Source: Bacteroidales bacterium (GTDB taxonomy: Bacteria > Bacteroidota > Bacteroidia > Bacteroidales > GCA-2748055). From it: a stretch of 64,000 nt of DNA. The notes beneath the pieces were generated by a model. That model saw only the letters and a program-made list of their open reading frames with translations. It ran no database searches and was not told the DNA's origin. The DNA is taken from contig JAFGWU010000045.1 in NCBI GenBank assembly GCA_016936975.1, forward strand, positions 1 through 64,000, given 5' to 3'. Positions within the stretch are counted from its first letter, which is position 1, and every line of letters begins with the position of its first letter. This document shows, piece by piece, positions 9,292 through 16,923 of this stretch. The position numbers and the translations under genes were made by a program.

Positions 9292-9549
9292 ATGAGTAAA
9301 AAAAGTACCGAAAAGCAGAATTTTGCACTGGAGAAGGAGAACTACCTCCTGCTCATCATCGGGTTTGCCGTCATTGTGCTGGGATTTGTTTTAATGATCG
9401 GTGGAAAATCTCCGGACCCAACGGTGTTCAACGAGGATGAACTTTTCAGCTTCAGACGGATAACTCTTGCCCCCATTGTGGTACTGGCCGGTTTTATTTT
9501 TGAAATCTGGGCCATCATGAAAAAGCCCCGGTCAAAAGAGAAAGAATAA
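9292..9549 (+). CDS. DUF3098 family small membrane protein
   Basis: This 85-residue protein has two predicted membrane helices, about 20-40 and 58-75, and charged ends. The sequence NYLLLIIGFAVIVLGFVLM followed by GGKS, and FNEDELFSFRRITLAP before the second helix, are characteristic of the DUF3098 family found between ftsX and uppP in Bacteroidota. The function is unknown. Its fixed position suggests a link to division or undecaprenyl-phosphate recycling, but that is inference from order only. Confidence 0.9.
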   Translation: MSKKSTEKQNFALEKENYLLLIIGFAVIVLGFVLMIGGKSPDPTVFNEDELFSFRRITLAPIVVLAGFIFEIWAIMKKPRSKEKE

Positions 9550-9573
9550 ACATTCCCCCTATCAGAATTCAGC

Positions 9574-10362
9574 ATGACCTGGTTTGAAGCTTTCGTCCTT
9601 GGAATTATTCAGGGACTCACAGAATTTTTGCCGGTAAGCAGCAGCGGTCACCTCGAGATTGGCAAGGCCCTGCTGAACGTGGAGATAAAGGAGGACCTCA
9701 CTTTCACCATTATCGTCCACTTTGCGACTGTTTTGAGCACCATCACCGTTTTTTTCGGGGAAATCAGGGAGCTAATAAGCGGATTGTTTCAGTTCAGGTG
9801 GAATGAACCCACCCGCTACGTGGCGAAGCTTCTCGTCTCAATGATCCCGGTACTGTTTGTGGGGGTGTTTTTATCCGAAGAGGTCGAATCGCTGTTCTCC
9901 GGCAACCTGGTGCTGGTTGGGATCGCCCTGCTGATTACCGCCTCACTGCTGACGCTGGCTTACTTCATGAAACCGGGGGGCAAAAAACGGATCCCATTCG
10001 GAGATGCATTGATCATGGGATTTGCGCAGGCCATTGCCGTAATTCCGGGGATATCGCGCTCGGGGGCCACGATATCCACCGGGCTCCTCCTCAGGAATGA
10101 CCGTGCCGGAGTGGCCCGTTTTTCCTTCCTGATGGTGCTCCTGCCCATCATCGGGGCCGCACTGCTGGATATCATGAGCTGGCGGGCACAGCCTGCTGCC
10201 GGATCGGTTGGCTTCCTTCCGATCCTGGTAGGTTTTCTCACCGCCTATGTTAGCGGATTCATTGCATGCAAATGGATGATCAACATCGTTAAAAAAGGAA
10301 AATTGATCTGGTTCGCTGTGTATTGCGCCATCATCGGATCACTTGCCATCATACTCACCTGA
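9574..10362 (+). CDS. uppP: Undecaprenyl-diphosphatase
   Basis: This 262-residue polytopic membrane enzyme dephosphorylates undecaprenyl diphosphate so that the lipid carrier can be reused for peptidoglycan and O-antigen synthesis. It belongs to the BacA/UppP family and gives bacitracin tolerance when abundant. Both active-site signatures are visible: QGLTEFLPVSSSGHL near residues 13-27 and PGISRSGATIS near 157-167. About eight hydrophobic segments are present and the length is typical. It sits 24 bp after the DUF3098 gene and 3 bp before truB, so the genes are surely cotranscribed. Confidence 0.96.
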   Translation: MTWFEAFVLGIIQGLTEFLPVSSSGHLEIGKALLNVEIKEDLTFTIIVHFATVLSTITVFFGEIRELISGLFQFRWNEPTRYVAKLLVSMIPVLFVGVFLSEEVESLFSGNLVLVGIALLITASLLTLAYFMKPGGKKRIPFGDALIMGFAQAIAVIPGISRSGATISTGLLLRNDRAGVARFSFLMVLLPIIGAALLDIMSWRAQPAAGSVGFLPILVGFLTAYVSGFIACKWMINIVKKGKLIWFAVYCAIIGSLAIILT

Positions 10363-10365
10363 ACC

Positions 10366-11070
10366 ATGACCAGCTACCGGAACCCGGATACCTACCTCGA
10401 AGGAACAGAGATCATGATCGATAAAGAGATCGGCTGGACCTCCTTTGATGTGGTCAATAAAATACGAGTTGCCCTCAGGGATTATCTCGGCATCCGGAAA
10501 ATCAAGGTGGGACATGCGGGAACCCTTGATCCGCTTGCATCCGGACTGGTTATCATCTGCACCGGTAAAGCCACGAAGCAGATCCGGCAATGGCAGGATC
10601 TTCAAAAAACTTACGAGGCCGCCCTGAAGTTCGGGGAGACCACCCCCTCGTATGACCTTGAAACAGCCGTCGACCATACACTCCCGTGGGATCATATAAC
10701 CAGGGAGGATTTCGAAAAAGCCCTGGAACGATTCACCGGAGAGATTGATCAGGTGCCGCCCGTCTTCTCTGCCAAAAGTATTGGAGGGAAACGGGCATAC
10801 AATTATGCCCGGAAAGGAAAAACGGTTGAACTCAAACCCGCAAGGGTCACCATTAACCGCCTGAATATCCTCTCCTACCGGCTGCCTGAAGTGAAACTGA
10901 TGATCGAATGCAGTAAGGGGACCTACATCCGGGCCCTGGCCCGTGACCTTGGTGAGGCACTGAATTCCGGAGCCCACCTGACAGCCCTCAGGCGGCTGCA
11001 GATAGGCACCCATCATGTATCGGACGCCATGACCGTAAAGAACTTTGAAAAAAGACTGAAACAAATGTAA
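10366..11070 (+). CDS. truB: tRNA pseudouridine-55 synthase TruB
   Basis: This 234-residue enzyme converts U55 in the T-loop of tRNAs to pseudouridine. The catalytic aspartate is D55 in GHAGTLDPLASGL. Other family strings are DKEIGWTSFDVVNKIR near the start, PPVFSAKSIGGKRAYNYARKG, and CSKGTYIRALARDLGEAL near residue 190. It lacks the C-terminal PUA extension of longer homologues, as is usual in Bacteroidota. It begins 3 bp after the uppP stop and is followed 56 bp later by queA, making two tRNA-modification genes in a row. Confidence 0.95.
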   Translation: MTSYRNPDTYLEGTEIMIDKEIGWTSFDVVNKIRVALRDYLGIRKIKVGHAGTLDPLASGLVIICTGKATKQIRQWQDLQKTYEAALKFGETTPSYDLETAVDHTLPWDHITREDFEKALERFTGEIDQVPPVFSAKSIGGKRAYNYARKGKTVELKPARVTINRLNILSYRLPEVKLMIECSKGTYIRALARDLGEALNSGAHLTALRRLQIGTHHVSDAMTVKNFEKRLKQM

Positions 11071-11126
11071 CCCGAAAGCGTTTCTTACGTATAAGAAGCC
11101 CTTTCATATTAAAGTAATCCATATTT

Positions 11127-12176
11127 ATGAAACTGTCACAGTACAAATACAATTTACCCGAGGAGCTGATTGCCAAGTACCCGTCGGAGAACCGCGACGA
11201 GTCGCGACTGATGGTCCTGCACAGGGACACGAAAGAGATTGAGCACAAAACATTCAAGGACATCATCGATTATTTCGAGGATAAGGATGTCATGGTGTTT
11301 AATGATACAAAGGTCTTTCCCGCCCGGCTTTATGGGAACAAAGAGAAGACCGGTGCTGAAATTGAAGTGTTCCTCCTGCGCGAACTAAACAGGGAACAGC
11401 GTCTGTGGGATGTACTGGTTGACCCGGCAAGAAAAATACGGATTGGCAATAAGCTCTATTTCGGGGAAAATGACATCCTGGTAGCAGAAGTGATTGATAA
11501 TACTACCTCCAGGGGTCGTACCCTGCGGTTTCTATACGACGGGGATTATGAAGAATTCAAGAAAACCCTGTTTCAGCTCGGGGAGACTCCCTTGCCGAAA
11601 TTCATAAAACGTGACGTTCAGCCCGAAGATCGGGAACGCTACCAGACCGTCTTTGCGAAGCATGAAGGAGCGGTAGCCGCCCCCACTGCAGGGATGCATT
11701 TCAGCCGGGAACTCCTGAAACGTCTGGAGATTAAAGGGATTGAATTCGGGTATATCACCCTGCATGTAGGCCTGGGTAACTTCAGGACCGTGGACGTGGA
11801 GGACCTGACCAAACATAAAATGGACTCCGAAAGGATCGTGATCTTAGACCAGGTGGTCCGGATTGTGAATGGTGCCAAAGAGAGGAAAAATAACGTCTGC
11901 GCGGTCGGCACCACCGTGATGAGAACCCTTGAGAGCTCCGTATCCACAACCGGGTACCTGAAACCTTTCGACGGCTGGACCAATAAATTCATATTTCCTC
12001 CCTATGAATTCAGCGTGCCGAACAGGATGGTGTCCAACTTTCACCTGCCCTATTCCACACTTCTGATGATGGTTTCCGCCTTTTCAGGATACGATTTCCT
12101 CATGGAAACCTATAAAATTGCGATCAAGGAGAAATACCGCTTCGGAACCTATGGAGATGCTATGTTAATTATCTGA
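11127..12176 (+). CDS. queA: S-adenosylmethionine:tRNA ribosyltransferase-isomerase QueA
   Basis: This 349-residue enzyme transfers and isomerises the ribose of SAM onto preQ1 at tRNA position 34, giving epoxyqueuosine. Family strings are clear: [20 protein letters not shown] at the N-terminus, [16 protein letters not shown] near residue 55, [14 protein letters not shown] near 185, [27 protein letters not shown], and [18 protein letters not shown] near the end. The length is normal. No preQ1 synthesis genes (queC/D/E/F) lie in the window. Confidence 0.95.
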   Translation: MKLSQYKYNLPEELIAKYPSENRDESRLMVLHRDTKEIEHKTFKDIIDYFEDKDVMVFNDTKVFPARLYGNKEKTGAEIEVFLLRELNREQRLWDVLVDPARKIRIGNKLYFGENDILVAEVIDNTTSRGRTLRFLYDGDYEEFKKTLFQLGETPLPKFIKRDVQPEDRERYQTVFAKHEGAVAAPTAGMHFSRELLKRLEIKGIEFGYITLHVGLGNFRTVDVEDLTKHKMDSERIVILDQVVRIVNGAKERKNNVCAVGTTVMRTLESSVSTTGYLKPFDGWTNKFIFPPYEFSVPNRMVSNFHLPYSTLLMMVSAFSGYDFLMETYKIAIKEKYRFGTYGDAMLII

Positions 12177-12184
12177 TCCCCTCC

Positions 12185-13702
12185 ATGGCGCCTCTTATCA
12201 ATTCGATCATATCCTGGGTGAATATAAAACGGCTTCACCAGATTGAACTGTTTAAAAAATACCCCGGAAATGTCCAGTCGGAAGTTTTTTCGAAACTGAT
12301 TGCCCGTGCCAGGGATACCGTGTGGGGCAAGATATACGGTTATGACTCCATACGATCCGTGGAAACCTACCAGGAACGCGTCCCCCTGCAGACTTACGAA
12401 GACCTTAAACCTTATGTCGAGCGGCTGCGGAATGGGGAACAAAATGTGCTGTGGCCCTCGGAAATCAAATGGTTTGCAAAATCATCCGGGACAACCGGAG
12501 ATAAAAGCAAGTTCATTCCCGTCAGCATCGAAGCACTCGAGGAGTGCCATTTCAGGGGCGGCAAAGATATTATTGCCATTTACACGAAAATGTTTCCCGA
12601 TAATGGAATCATGAAGGGCAAAGCATTAACCCTCGGGGGAAGCCACCAGATCAATAACTTCAGCAACCAGTCGTTTTACGGAGACCTTTCGGCGGTAATC
12701 ATCGAAAACCTGCCCTTCTGGGCCAATTTTATACGGACCCCCTCCGCAGATATCGCCCTGATCCCCGATTTCGAGGAGAAGATGAAAAAAATTACCGAGG
12801 TCAGCATCAGGGAAAATGTGACCAACATAGCGGGGGTACCCTCATGGAACCTGGTGCTTCTCAACCATGTCCTCGATTTTACCGGGAAATCAAACATCCT
12901 CGATGTCTGGCCCAACCTGGAGCTGTTCACCCATGGAGGCGTGAGCTTTACCCCCTACCGGGAGCAGTTCAGAAAAATCATTCCTTCAGACAGGATGCAT
13001 TACCTGGAGACCTACAATGCATCCGAAGGCTTTTTCGGCATCCAGGATGACCTATCGCGAAACGATATGCTGTTGATGCTGGATCTGGGCGTGTACTATG
13101 AATTCATTCCCATGGAACACTTCCAGGATCCGTCTCCCCCCGTTCTTACCATCGACCGGGTGGAAAAAGACGTCAATTACGCTATGGTGATCAGTACGAA
13201 CGGCGGATTGTGGCGGTACATCATCGGAGACACGGTGATCTTTACATCCCTTTACCCGCACAGGATAAGGATTTCCGGAAGAACCCGGTACTTCATCAAT
13301 GCTTTTGGAGAAGAGGTCATCCTCGACAATGCGGAAAAGGCCCTGCTGACTGCCTGTGAACATACAGGGGCCATCATCAGCGAATATACGGCAGGCCCCC
13401 TCTTTTCCAAAGATGATCCCAGGGGAGCCCATGAGTGGCTTATTGAATTCGACAAGGTGCCCGGTGATCTCGAACGGTTTGCTGATGTGCTCGATAAAAC
13501 CCTCTCCTCCCTGAACTCCGATTATGAAGCCAAACGTTTCAAAAACATCACCCTGCTGAAGCCCAAAATTACATCCCTGGAACCCGGCACCTTTTACAGA
13601 TGGATGCAGAAGCGCGGAAAATTGGGCGGCCAGAACAAAATTCCCCGATTATCCAACGACCGGAAATATTTAGATGAACTCATCAGCTTCATAAGCAAAT
13701 AA
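12185..13702 (+). CDS. GH3 auxin-responsive promoter family protein (acyl-adenylating)
   Basis: This 505-residue protein belongs to the GH3 superfamily of ANL-type adenylating enzymes, best known in plants for joining amino acids to auxin or jasmonate. The nucleotide-binding motif FAKSSGTTGDKSKFIP lies near residue 98, with LETYNASEGFFG near 280 and a NGGLWRYIIGDTV loop near 340, all expected of GH3 proteins. The C-terminal small domain ends with FYRWMQKRGKLGGQNKIPRL, the usual Bacteroidota GH3 ending. The physiological substrate in bacteria is unknown to me, so I do not assign an amidation partner. It starts 8 bp after queA, in the same operon, and is followed by the deoxynucleoside kinase. 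Confidence 0.88.
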   Translation: MAPLINSIISWVNIKRLHQIELFKKYPGNVQSEVFSKLIARARDTVWGKIYGYDSIRSVETYQERVPLQTYEDLKPYVERLRNGEQNVLWPSEIKWFAKSSGTTGDKSKFIPVSIEALEECHFRGGKDIIAIYTKMFPDNGIMKGKALTLGGSHQINNFSNQSFYGDLSAVIIENLPFWANFIRTPSADIALIPDFEEKMKKITEVSIRENVTNIAGVPSWNLVLLNHVLDFTGKSNILDVWPNLELFTHGGVSFTPYREQFRKIIPSDRMHYLETYNASEGFFGIQDDLSRNDMLLMLDLGVYYEFIPMEHFQDPSPPVLTIDRVEKDVNYAMVISTNGGLWRYIIGDTVIFTSLYPHRIRISGRTRYFINAFGEEVILDNAEKALLTACEHTGAIISEYTAGPLFSKDDPRGAHEWLIEFDKVPGDLERFADVLDKTLSSLNSDYEAKRFKNITLLKPKITSLEPGTFYRWMQKRGKLGGQNKIPRLSNDRKYLDELISFISK

Positions 13703-13746
13703 AAGTTGTTATATTAGTGAATCCGCTTTTTTAAATTTTTACTTCT

Positions 13747-14361
13747 ATGCATGTAGCTGTTGCAGGAAACATCGGAGCAGGGAAAACCACCCTGACAAGC
13801 CTTCTGGCCAGGCATTACGCCTGGGAGGCCCAGTATGAGGATGTGGACGACAATCCTTATCTTAACGATTTTTATCAGGATATGCAGAGGTGGTCGTTCA
13901 ACCTGCAGATCTATTTTCTGAACAGCCGCTTCAGTCAAATCGTTAAAATCCATCAGAGCGGGAAAAACATCATCCAGGACCGTACCATTTATGAGGATGC
14001 TTACATCTTTGCTCCCAACCTCCACAGCATGGGGCTGATGACCACCCGTGACTTCGAGAACTACTTTGCGCTGTTCAACCTGATGAGTTCACTGATTGAG
14101 CCGCCCCATCTTCTGATTTATCTCCGGGCTTCCATTCCCACCCTTGTTGAGCAAATACAGAGCAGGGGCAGAAAATATGAGAACAACATCCGGCTCGACT
14201 ATCTGAAGCATCTGAACGAACGATACGAAGCCTGGGTCGAAACCTACAACCTCGGGAAACTGCTGATCGTAGATGTGGATAATATTAACTTCCGGGATAA
14301 ACCCGAGGATCTGAGCACCGTCATCGATAAGATCAACGCCACCCTGCACGGCCTGTTTTAG
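13747..14361 (+). CDS. Deoxynucleoside kinase (dNK/dGK family)
   Basis: This 204-residue kinase phosphorylates deoxynucleosides for salvage. The P-loop GNIGAGKT is at residues 7-14. The substrate region contains DNPYLNDFYQDMQRWSFNLQ, the DRTIYEDAYIF motif with its conserved Asp-Arg follows near residue 80, and the LID-like RGRKYENNI near 138. These match the deoxyadenosine/deoxyguanosine kinase group, but base preference cannot be read reliably. It lies 44 bp after the GH3 gene and is the last gene of the plus-strand run before the opposing tRNA gene. Confidence 0.9.
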   Translation: MHVAVAGNIGAGKTTLTSLLARHYAWEAQYEDVDDNPYLNDFYQDMQRWSFNLQIYFLNSRFSQIVKIHQSGKNIIQDRTIYEDAYIFAPNLHSMGLMTTRDFENYFALFNLMSSLIEPPHLLIYLRASIPTLVEQIQSRGRKYENNIRLDYLKHLNERYEAWVETYNLGKLLIVDVDNINFRDKPEDLSTVIDKINATLHGLF

Positions 14362-14410
14362 ACAGATTCACGGCCGGATAACTGTTCATGGAATTCGGCC
14401 TGCGGACTGA

Positions 14411-14427
14411 TCCCGATGCCATCGGGA
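14411..14427. repeat. 17-bp perfect palindrome downstream of the deoxynucleoside kinase gene
   Basis: TCCCGATGCCATCGGGA is an 8-bp inverted repeat around one base. It lies 50 bp after the kinase stop and has no T-tract on either side, so it is not a standard terminator. Short palindromes of this kind recur between genes in Bacteroidota. Only one copy was noticed here. Confidence 0.6.
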
Positions 14428-14447
14428 CAGCTCTGACCAATTCACAC

Positions 14448-14480
14448 AAAAAAAACCGTTGACCTTTTGGATCAACGGTT
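14448..14480 (-). terminator. Rho-independent terminator of tRNA-Asn
   Basis: A 9-bp stem (14454-14462 with 14472-14480) around a nine-base loop is followed, read on the minus strand, by eight T residues (complement of the A run from 14448). It begins ten bases after the 3' end of tRNA-Asn and points the same way. Confidence 0.85.
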
Positions 14481-14489
14481 TATTGCCAG

Positions 14490-14563
14490 CTCCCCAGGAA
14501 GGACTTGAACCTTCGACCTACGGATTAACAGTCCGCCGCTCTAACCAACTGAGCTACTGAGGA
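14490..14563 (-). tRNA. tRNA-Asn (anticodon GTT)
   Basis: A complete cloverleaf reads on the minus strand. The acceptor TCCTCAG pairs with CTGGGGA with one G-T pair, the D-arm is AGCTCAGTTGGTTAGAGC, the anticodon loop is CTGTTAA with GTT, the T-loop is GTTCAAGTC, and the discriminator base is G. It is 74 nt long with no encoded CCA. It has its own terminator and stands alone between two plus-strand genes. Confidence 0.96.
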
Positions 14564-14678
14564 ATTTTTAAAGACCTGAAAATCTGTCCCCCTCATTCGA
14601 GCGTCGCAAAAATAATGGCTTTTCGCAAATTAAACAACTATTTGAATAAAAATTAATCCGCTATTGACAGCCTCCGAC

Positions 14679-14708
14679 TTTGGGTTTATATCATATGTTC
14701 TATATTTG
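14679..14708 (+). promoter_or_regulatory. Promoter of the adenosine-kinase-like gene
   Basis: TTTG at 14679-14682 and TATATTTG at 14701-14708 are separated by 18 bp, a very good match to the Bacteroidota consensus. The start codon follows 20 bp after the -7 box. Confidence 0.75.
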
Positions 14709-14728
14709 CAGGTATAAAAATCTCTGTT

Positions 14729-15733
14729 ATGAGTAAAGTGCTCGGAATGGGTAACGCCCTTGTGGATATTATCACACAACTCAAAGATGATAAACTCTTG
14801 GAATCATTCGGACTTCCAAAGGGAAGTATGACTCTTGTGGACCTCGACACCTCGAATATTATACATGCCGGGACTGCAGGATACAAGAAGCAGAAGGCTT
14901 CAGGGGGATCAGCGGCCAATACCATTCATGGCCTTGCCCATCTGGGAATCAATACCGGTTTTATCGGTAAGGTTGGGAATGATGAACTGGGCAGATTCTT
15001 CCAGAAGGATATGAAGAATAGCCATATTCAGCCTATCCTGTTCCGTTCAGTCAATGAAACCGGTCGTGCAATGGCCCTGGTATCACCTGATTCCGAACGT
15101 ACCTTTGCCACGTTCCTGGGTGCTGCGGTTGAGCTTACAGTTGACGACCTGTCATCAGATATCTTCAGGGACTATGATTACTTTTACATTGAAGGGTACC
15201 TGGTTCAGAATAAACCAATGATGGAAAAGGCCCTTCGCCTGGCAGTGAACCAGAATCTCACCGTTTGCCTTGATCTCTCTTCCTATAACATTGTGGAGCA
15301 GGAACGTGAATTTTTCTTCTCGCTGATTAAGAATTATGTGGATGTGCTGTTTGCCAATGAAGAGGAGGTACAGGCACTCACCGGGAGAGATGCTGAAGAG
15401 GGATCGTCTGAGCTGAACAAGATGGTCAATACCGTAGTTGTGAAAATGGGTGCCAGGGGATCATTGATCCGTTTAAAAAACGATTTAATAACAATAGAAC
15501 CCCGCAGGTCTAAACCGATTGACACAACCGGGGCCGGAGATCTCTATGCATCGGGATTTATCTACGGTCTGATCAGGGGATGCGATCCGGAAACCTGCGG
15601 CAGGATGGGATCGGCTCTGGCAGGAAGAATTATTGAGTTTATCGGGGCCAAAATGACTGAATCCTCCTGGGAAAACCTGCGCAGGGAGATCAATAGTATG
15701 GAATCAGCCTGCAGAAACATTCAGCCGGATTAG
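14729..15733 (+). CDS. PfkB-family carbohydrate kinase, adenosine kinase type
   Basis: This 334-residue ribokinase-fold enzyme carries the PfkB signatures KASGGSAANTIHGLAHLG (about residues 54-71) and DTTGAGDLYASGF, with the catalytic base D271. The N-terminal GMGNALVDI and the ATFLGAAVEL stretch are those of the adenosine-kinase subgroup common in Bacteroidota, which would phosphorylate adenosine or a related nucleoside. Sugar specificity cannot be excluded from sequence alone. It has a strong promoter of its own and overlaps the decayed DUF2797 remnant on the opposite strand by 30 bp at its 3' end. Confidence 0.88.
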   Translation: MSKVLGMGNALVDIITQLKDDKLLESFGLPKGSMTLVDLDTSNIIHAGTAGYKKQKASGGSAANTIHGLAHLGINTGFIGKVGNDELGRFFQKDMKNSHIQPILFRSVNETGRAMALVSPDSERTFATFLGAAVELTVDDLSSDIFRDYDYFYIEGYLVQNKPMMEKALRLAVNQNLTVCLDLSSYNIVEQEREFFFSLIKNYVDVLFANEEEVQALTGRDAEEGSSELNKMVNTVVVKMGARGSLIRLKNDLITIEPRRSKPIDTTGAGDLYASGFIYGLIRGCDPETCGRMGSALAGRIIEFIGAKMTESSWENLRREINSMESACRNIQPD

Positions 15734-16066
15734 ATATCCCCCGAACTTGCGGATATTCAGAACCCGGTCCTGATCAAACAGGAGGGACTGCCCTTTTATT
15801 CCGTTGAGCGTTCCCGCAACCATGGGCGTTTTATCAAAATCAATGCTTGTGACTTTTTCAGGAAATTCCTTTACCGGGTAGTTTATGGATAACGACCGAT
15901 CCTCCTCAATGTAATATGATTTCAGCTCTTCAGGTATGGCCTCCCGGACCCGGACCTTCATTTCACTGAGACTCTGCTCTACGTAACTGCTCCCCGCATG
16001 CATTTTTCTCCTGTTTGTCTTGTCATCAAGCCGGTTTTTCAGGGACCACCCTGAATGGTTCTTCAG
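15704..16066 (-). pseudogene. 5'-truncated remnant of a DUF2797 gene
   Basis: Read on the minus strand, the frame gives a C-terminal DUF2797 signature: EFPEKVTSIDFDKTP, GTLNGIKGQSLLFDQD and RVLNIRKFGGY. In intact homologues this ends a protein of about 250-280 residues. The frame can be followed upstream past the first ATG (16003), where LDDKTNRRKM resembles the family's (S)D(R/K)TNWRKML motif. It then dissolves into poly-T sequence near 16070. The N-terminal half, which carries the metal-binding part in the family, is therefore missing. GIKGQS has Ser where Tyr is usual. A 99-codon ORF from 16003 could still be translated, but I regard this as a decaying gene. Confidence 0.7.
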
Positions 16067-16094
16067 AAAAAAACAAAAAAATTAGTACCTTGTC

Positions 16095-16126
16095 TTGCAT
16101 ATTACTATTTTTTTATTATATCTTTG
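16095..16126 (+). promoter_or_regulatory. Promoter-like TTG/TATCTTTG pair
   Basis: A TTG at 16095-16097 and TATCTTTG at 16119-16126 are 21 bp apart, in line with the Bacteroidota consensus, within AT-rich DNA. It would serve the small exported ORF at 16201 and possibly the PadR/PspC genes. Confidence 0.55.
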
Positions 16127-16200
16127 TATAATATTATTGTTTGCATAAACATGTATTATATAAAGTTCATTCTGTAATTGAAAATCATAAGGATCAGACA

Positions 16201-16536
16201 GTGAAAAAACAGACGGTCTTTATTGCAGTCATTCTTATCCTGAACAGCACATTGCTTGCAGGACAGAAAAAATGCTATGAGCTTCTCCCGGCACGCTGGA
16301 AAAAGGAGATCCCGGGGGCAATTGTTGACACAGGATATTACAGCCACATCCTTCCTGTCAGCCCGGGCTGGAAGGCCGATTCTGCAGACTCTGTGCCTGA
16401 CCGGGCAGCGGTTCTGCAGCCGGATGAGCAGCGGAATCCCGCCTCCTCTGTGTCGTGGAAGCCGTTACACCGGGCAGTAATACTCAAAAGTGGTTTGATA
16501 ATTCTGTTTTTTTTTCGGAGTTTTATCAGATTATGA
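16201..16536 (+). CDS. Possible small exported hypothetical protein
   Basis: I do not recognise this ORF. From the GTG at 16201 it encodes about 111 residues. The frame opens at a TTG at 16141, but the GTG directly precedes a signal-peptide-like stretch (KKQTVFIAVILILNSTLLAGQ). The rest has no family motif and ends in a hydrophobic, Phe-rich tail. A plausible promoter lies 75 bp upstream. The next gene (padR) starts within 50 bp. It may be a real secreted peptide or another gene remnant, given the DUF2797 remnant next door. Confidence 0.3.
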   Translation: MKKQTVFIAVILILNSTLLAGQKKCYELLPARWKKEIPGAIVDTGYYSHILPVSPGWKADSADSVPDRAAVLQPDEQRNPASSVSWKPLHRAVILKSGLIILFFFRSFIRL

Positions 16537-16582
16537 GGATGAAACGCTGGTTATTATATGAATGGCATTAAATCACATCATT

Positions 16583-16912
16583 ATGAATATAGAAAATGCG
16601 AAAGCTCAGATGCGTAAAGGGATCCTCGAATATTGTATCCTTAAGATACTCGACAGGAAGGATCTCTATACTTCAGACATTATCAGTGCACTGAAGGAAA
16701 ATGACCTGATCGTGGTGGAGGGAACGCTTTATCCCCTGCTGACCCGGCAGAAAAATGCCGGCCTGCTCAAGTACCGCTGGGAAGAGAGCAATCAGGGTCC
16801 GCCACGTAAATATTACACTCTTACCGAGATCGGGAAGAAATACCTTAAAGAACTGGATGAATCGTGGGCCGACCTCGTGAAATCCGTTGATTCAATTAAA
16901 AACATCCAATAA
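16583..16912 (+). CDS. PadR family transcriptional regulator
   Basis: This is a winged-helix regulator of about 109 residues from the ATG at 16583; an in-frame ATG at 16562 would add seven residues. I prefer 16583 because Bacteroidota homologues begin MNIENAKAQMRKG. The PadR domain is seen in GILEYCILKILDRKDLYTSD, VEGTLYPLLTRQKNAGLLKY and GPPRKYYTLTEIGKKYL. It lies 11 bp before the PspC-domain gene, an arrangement typical of Bacteroidota in which PadR probably represses its own operon in response to envelope stress (inference). Confidence 0.92.
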   Translation: MNIENAKAQMRKGILEYCILKILDRKDLYTSDIISALKENDLIVVEGTLYPLLTRQKNAGLLKYRWEESNQGPPRKYYTLTEIGKKYLKELDESWADLVKSVDSIKNIQ

Positions 16913-16923
16913 AGCCATATACC

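Noticed and set aside
10339-11064. A 241-residue ORF on the minus strand opposite truB
   Set aside because: It covers the same bases as truB, whose catalytic motifs are intact. The antisense product has low-quality composition and no family resemblance.
14362-14447. A 24-codon ORF between the kinase gene and the tRNA terminator
   Set aside because: It runs into the terminator A-tract, has no upstream signal and is too short to support.
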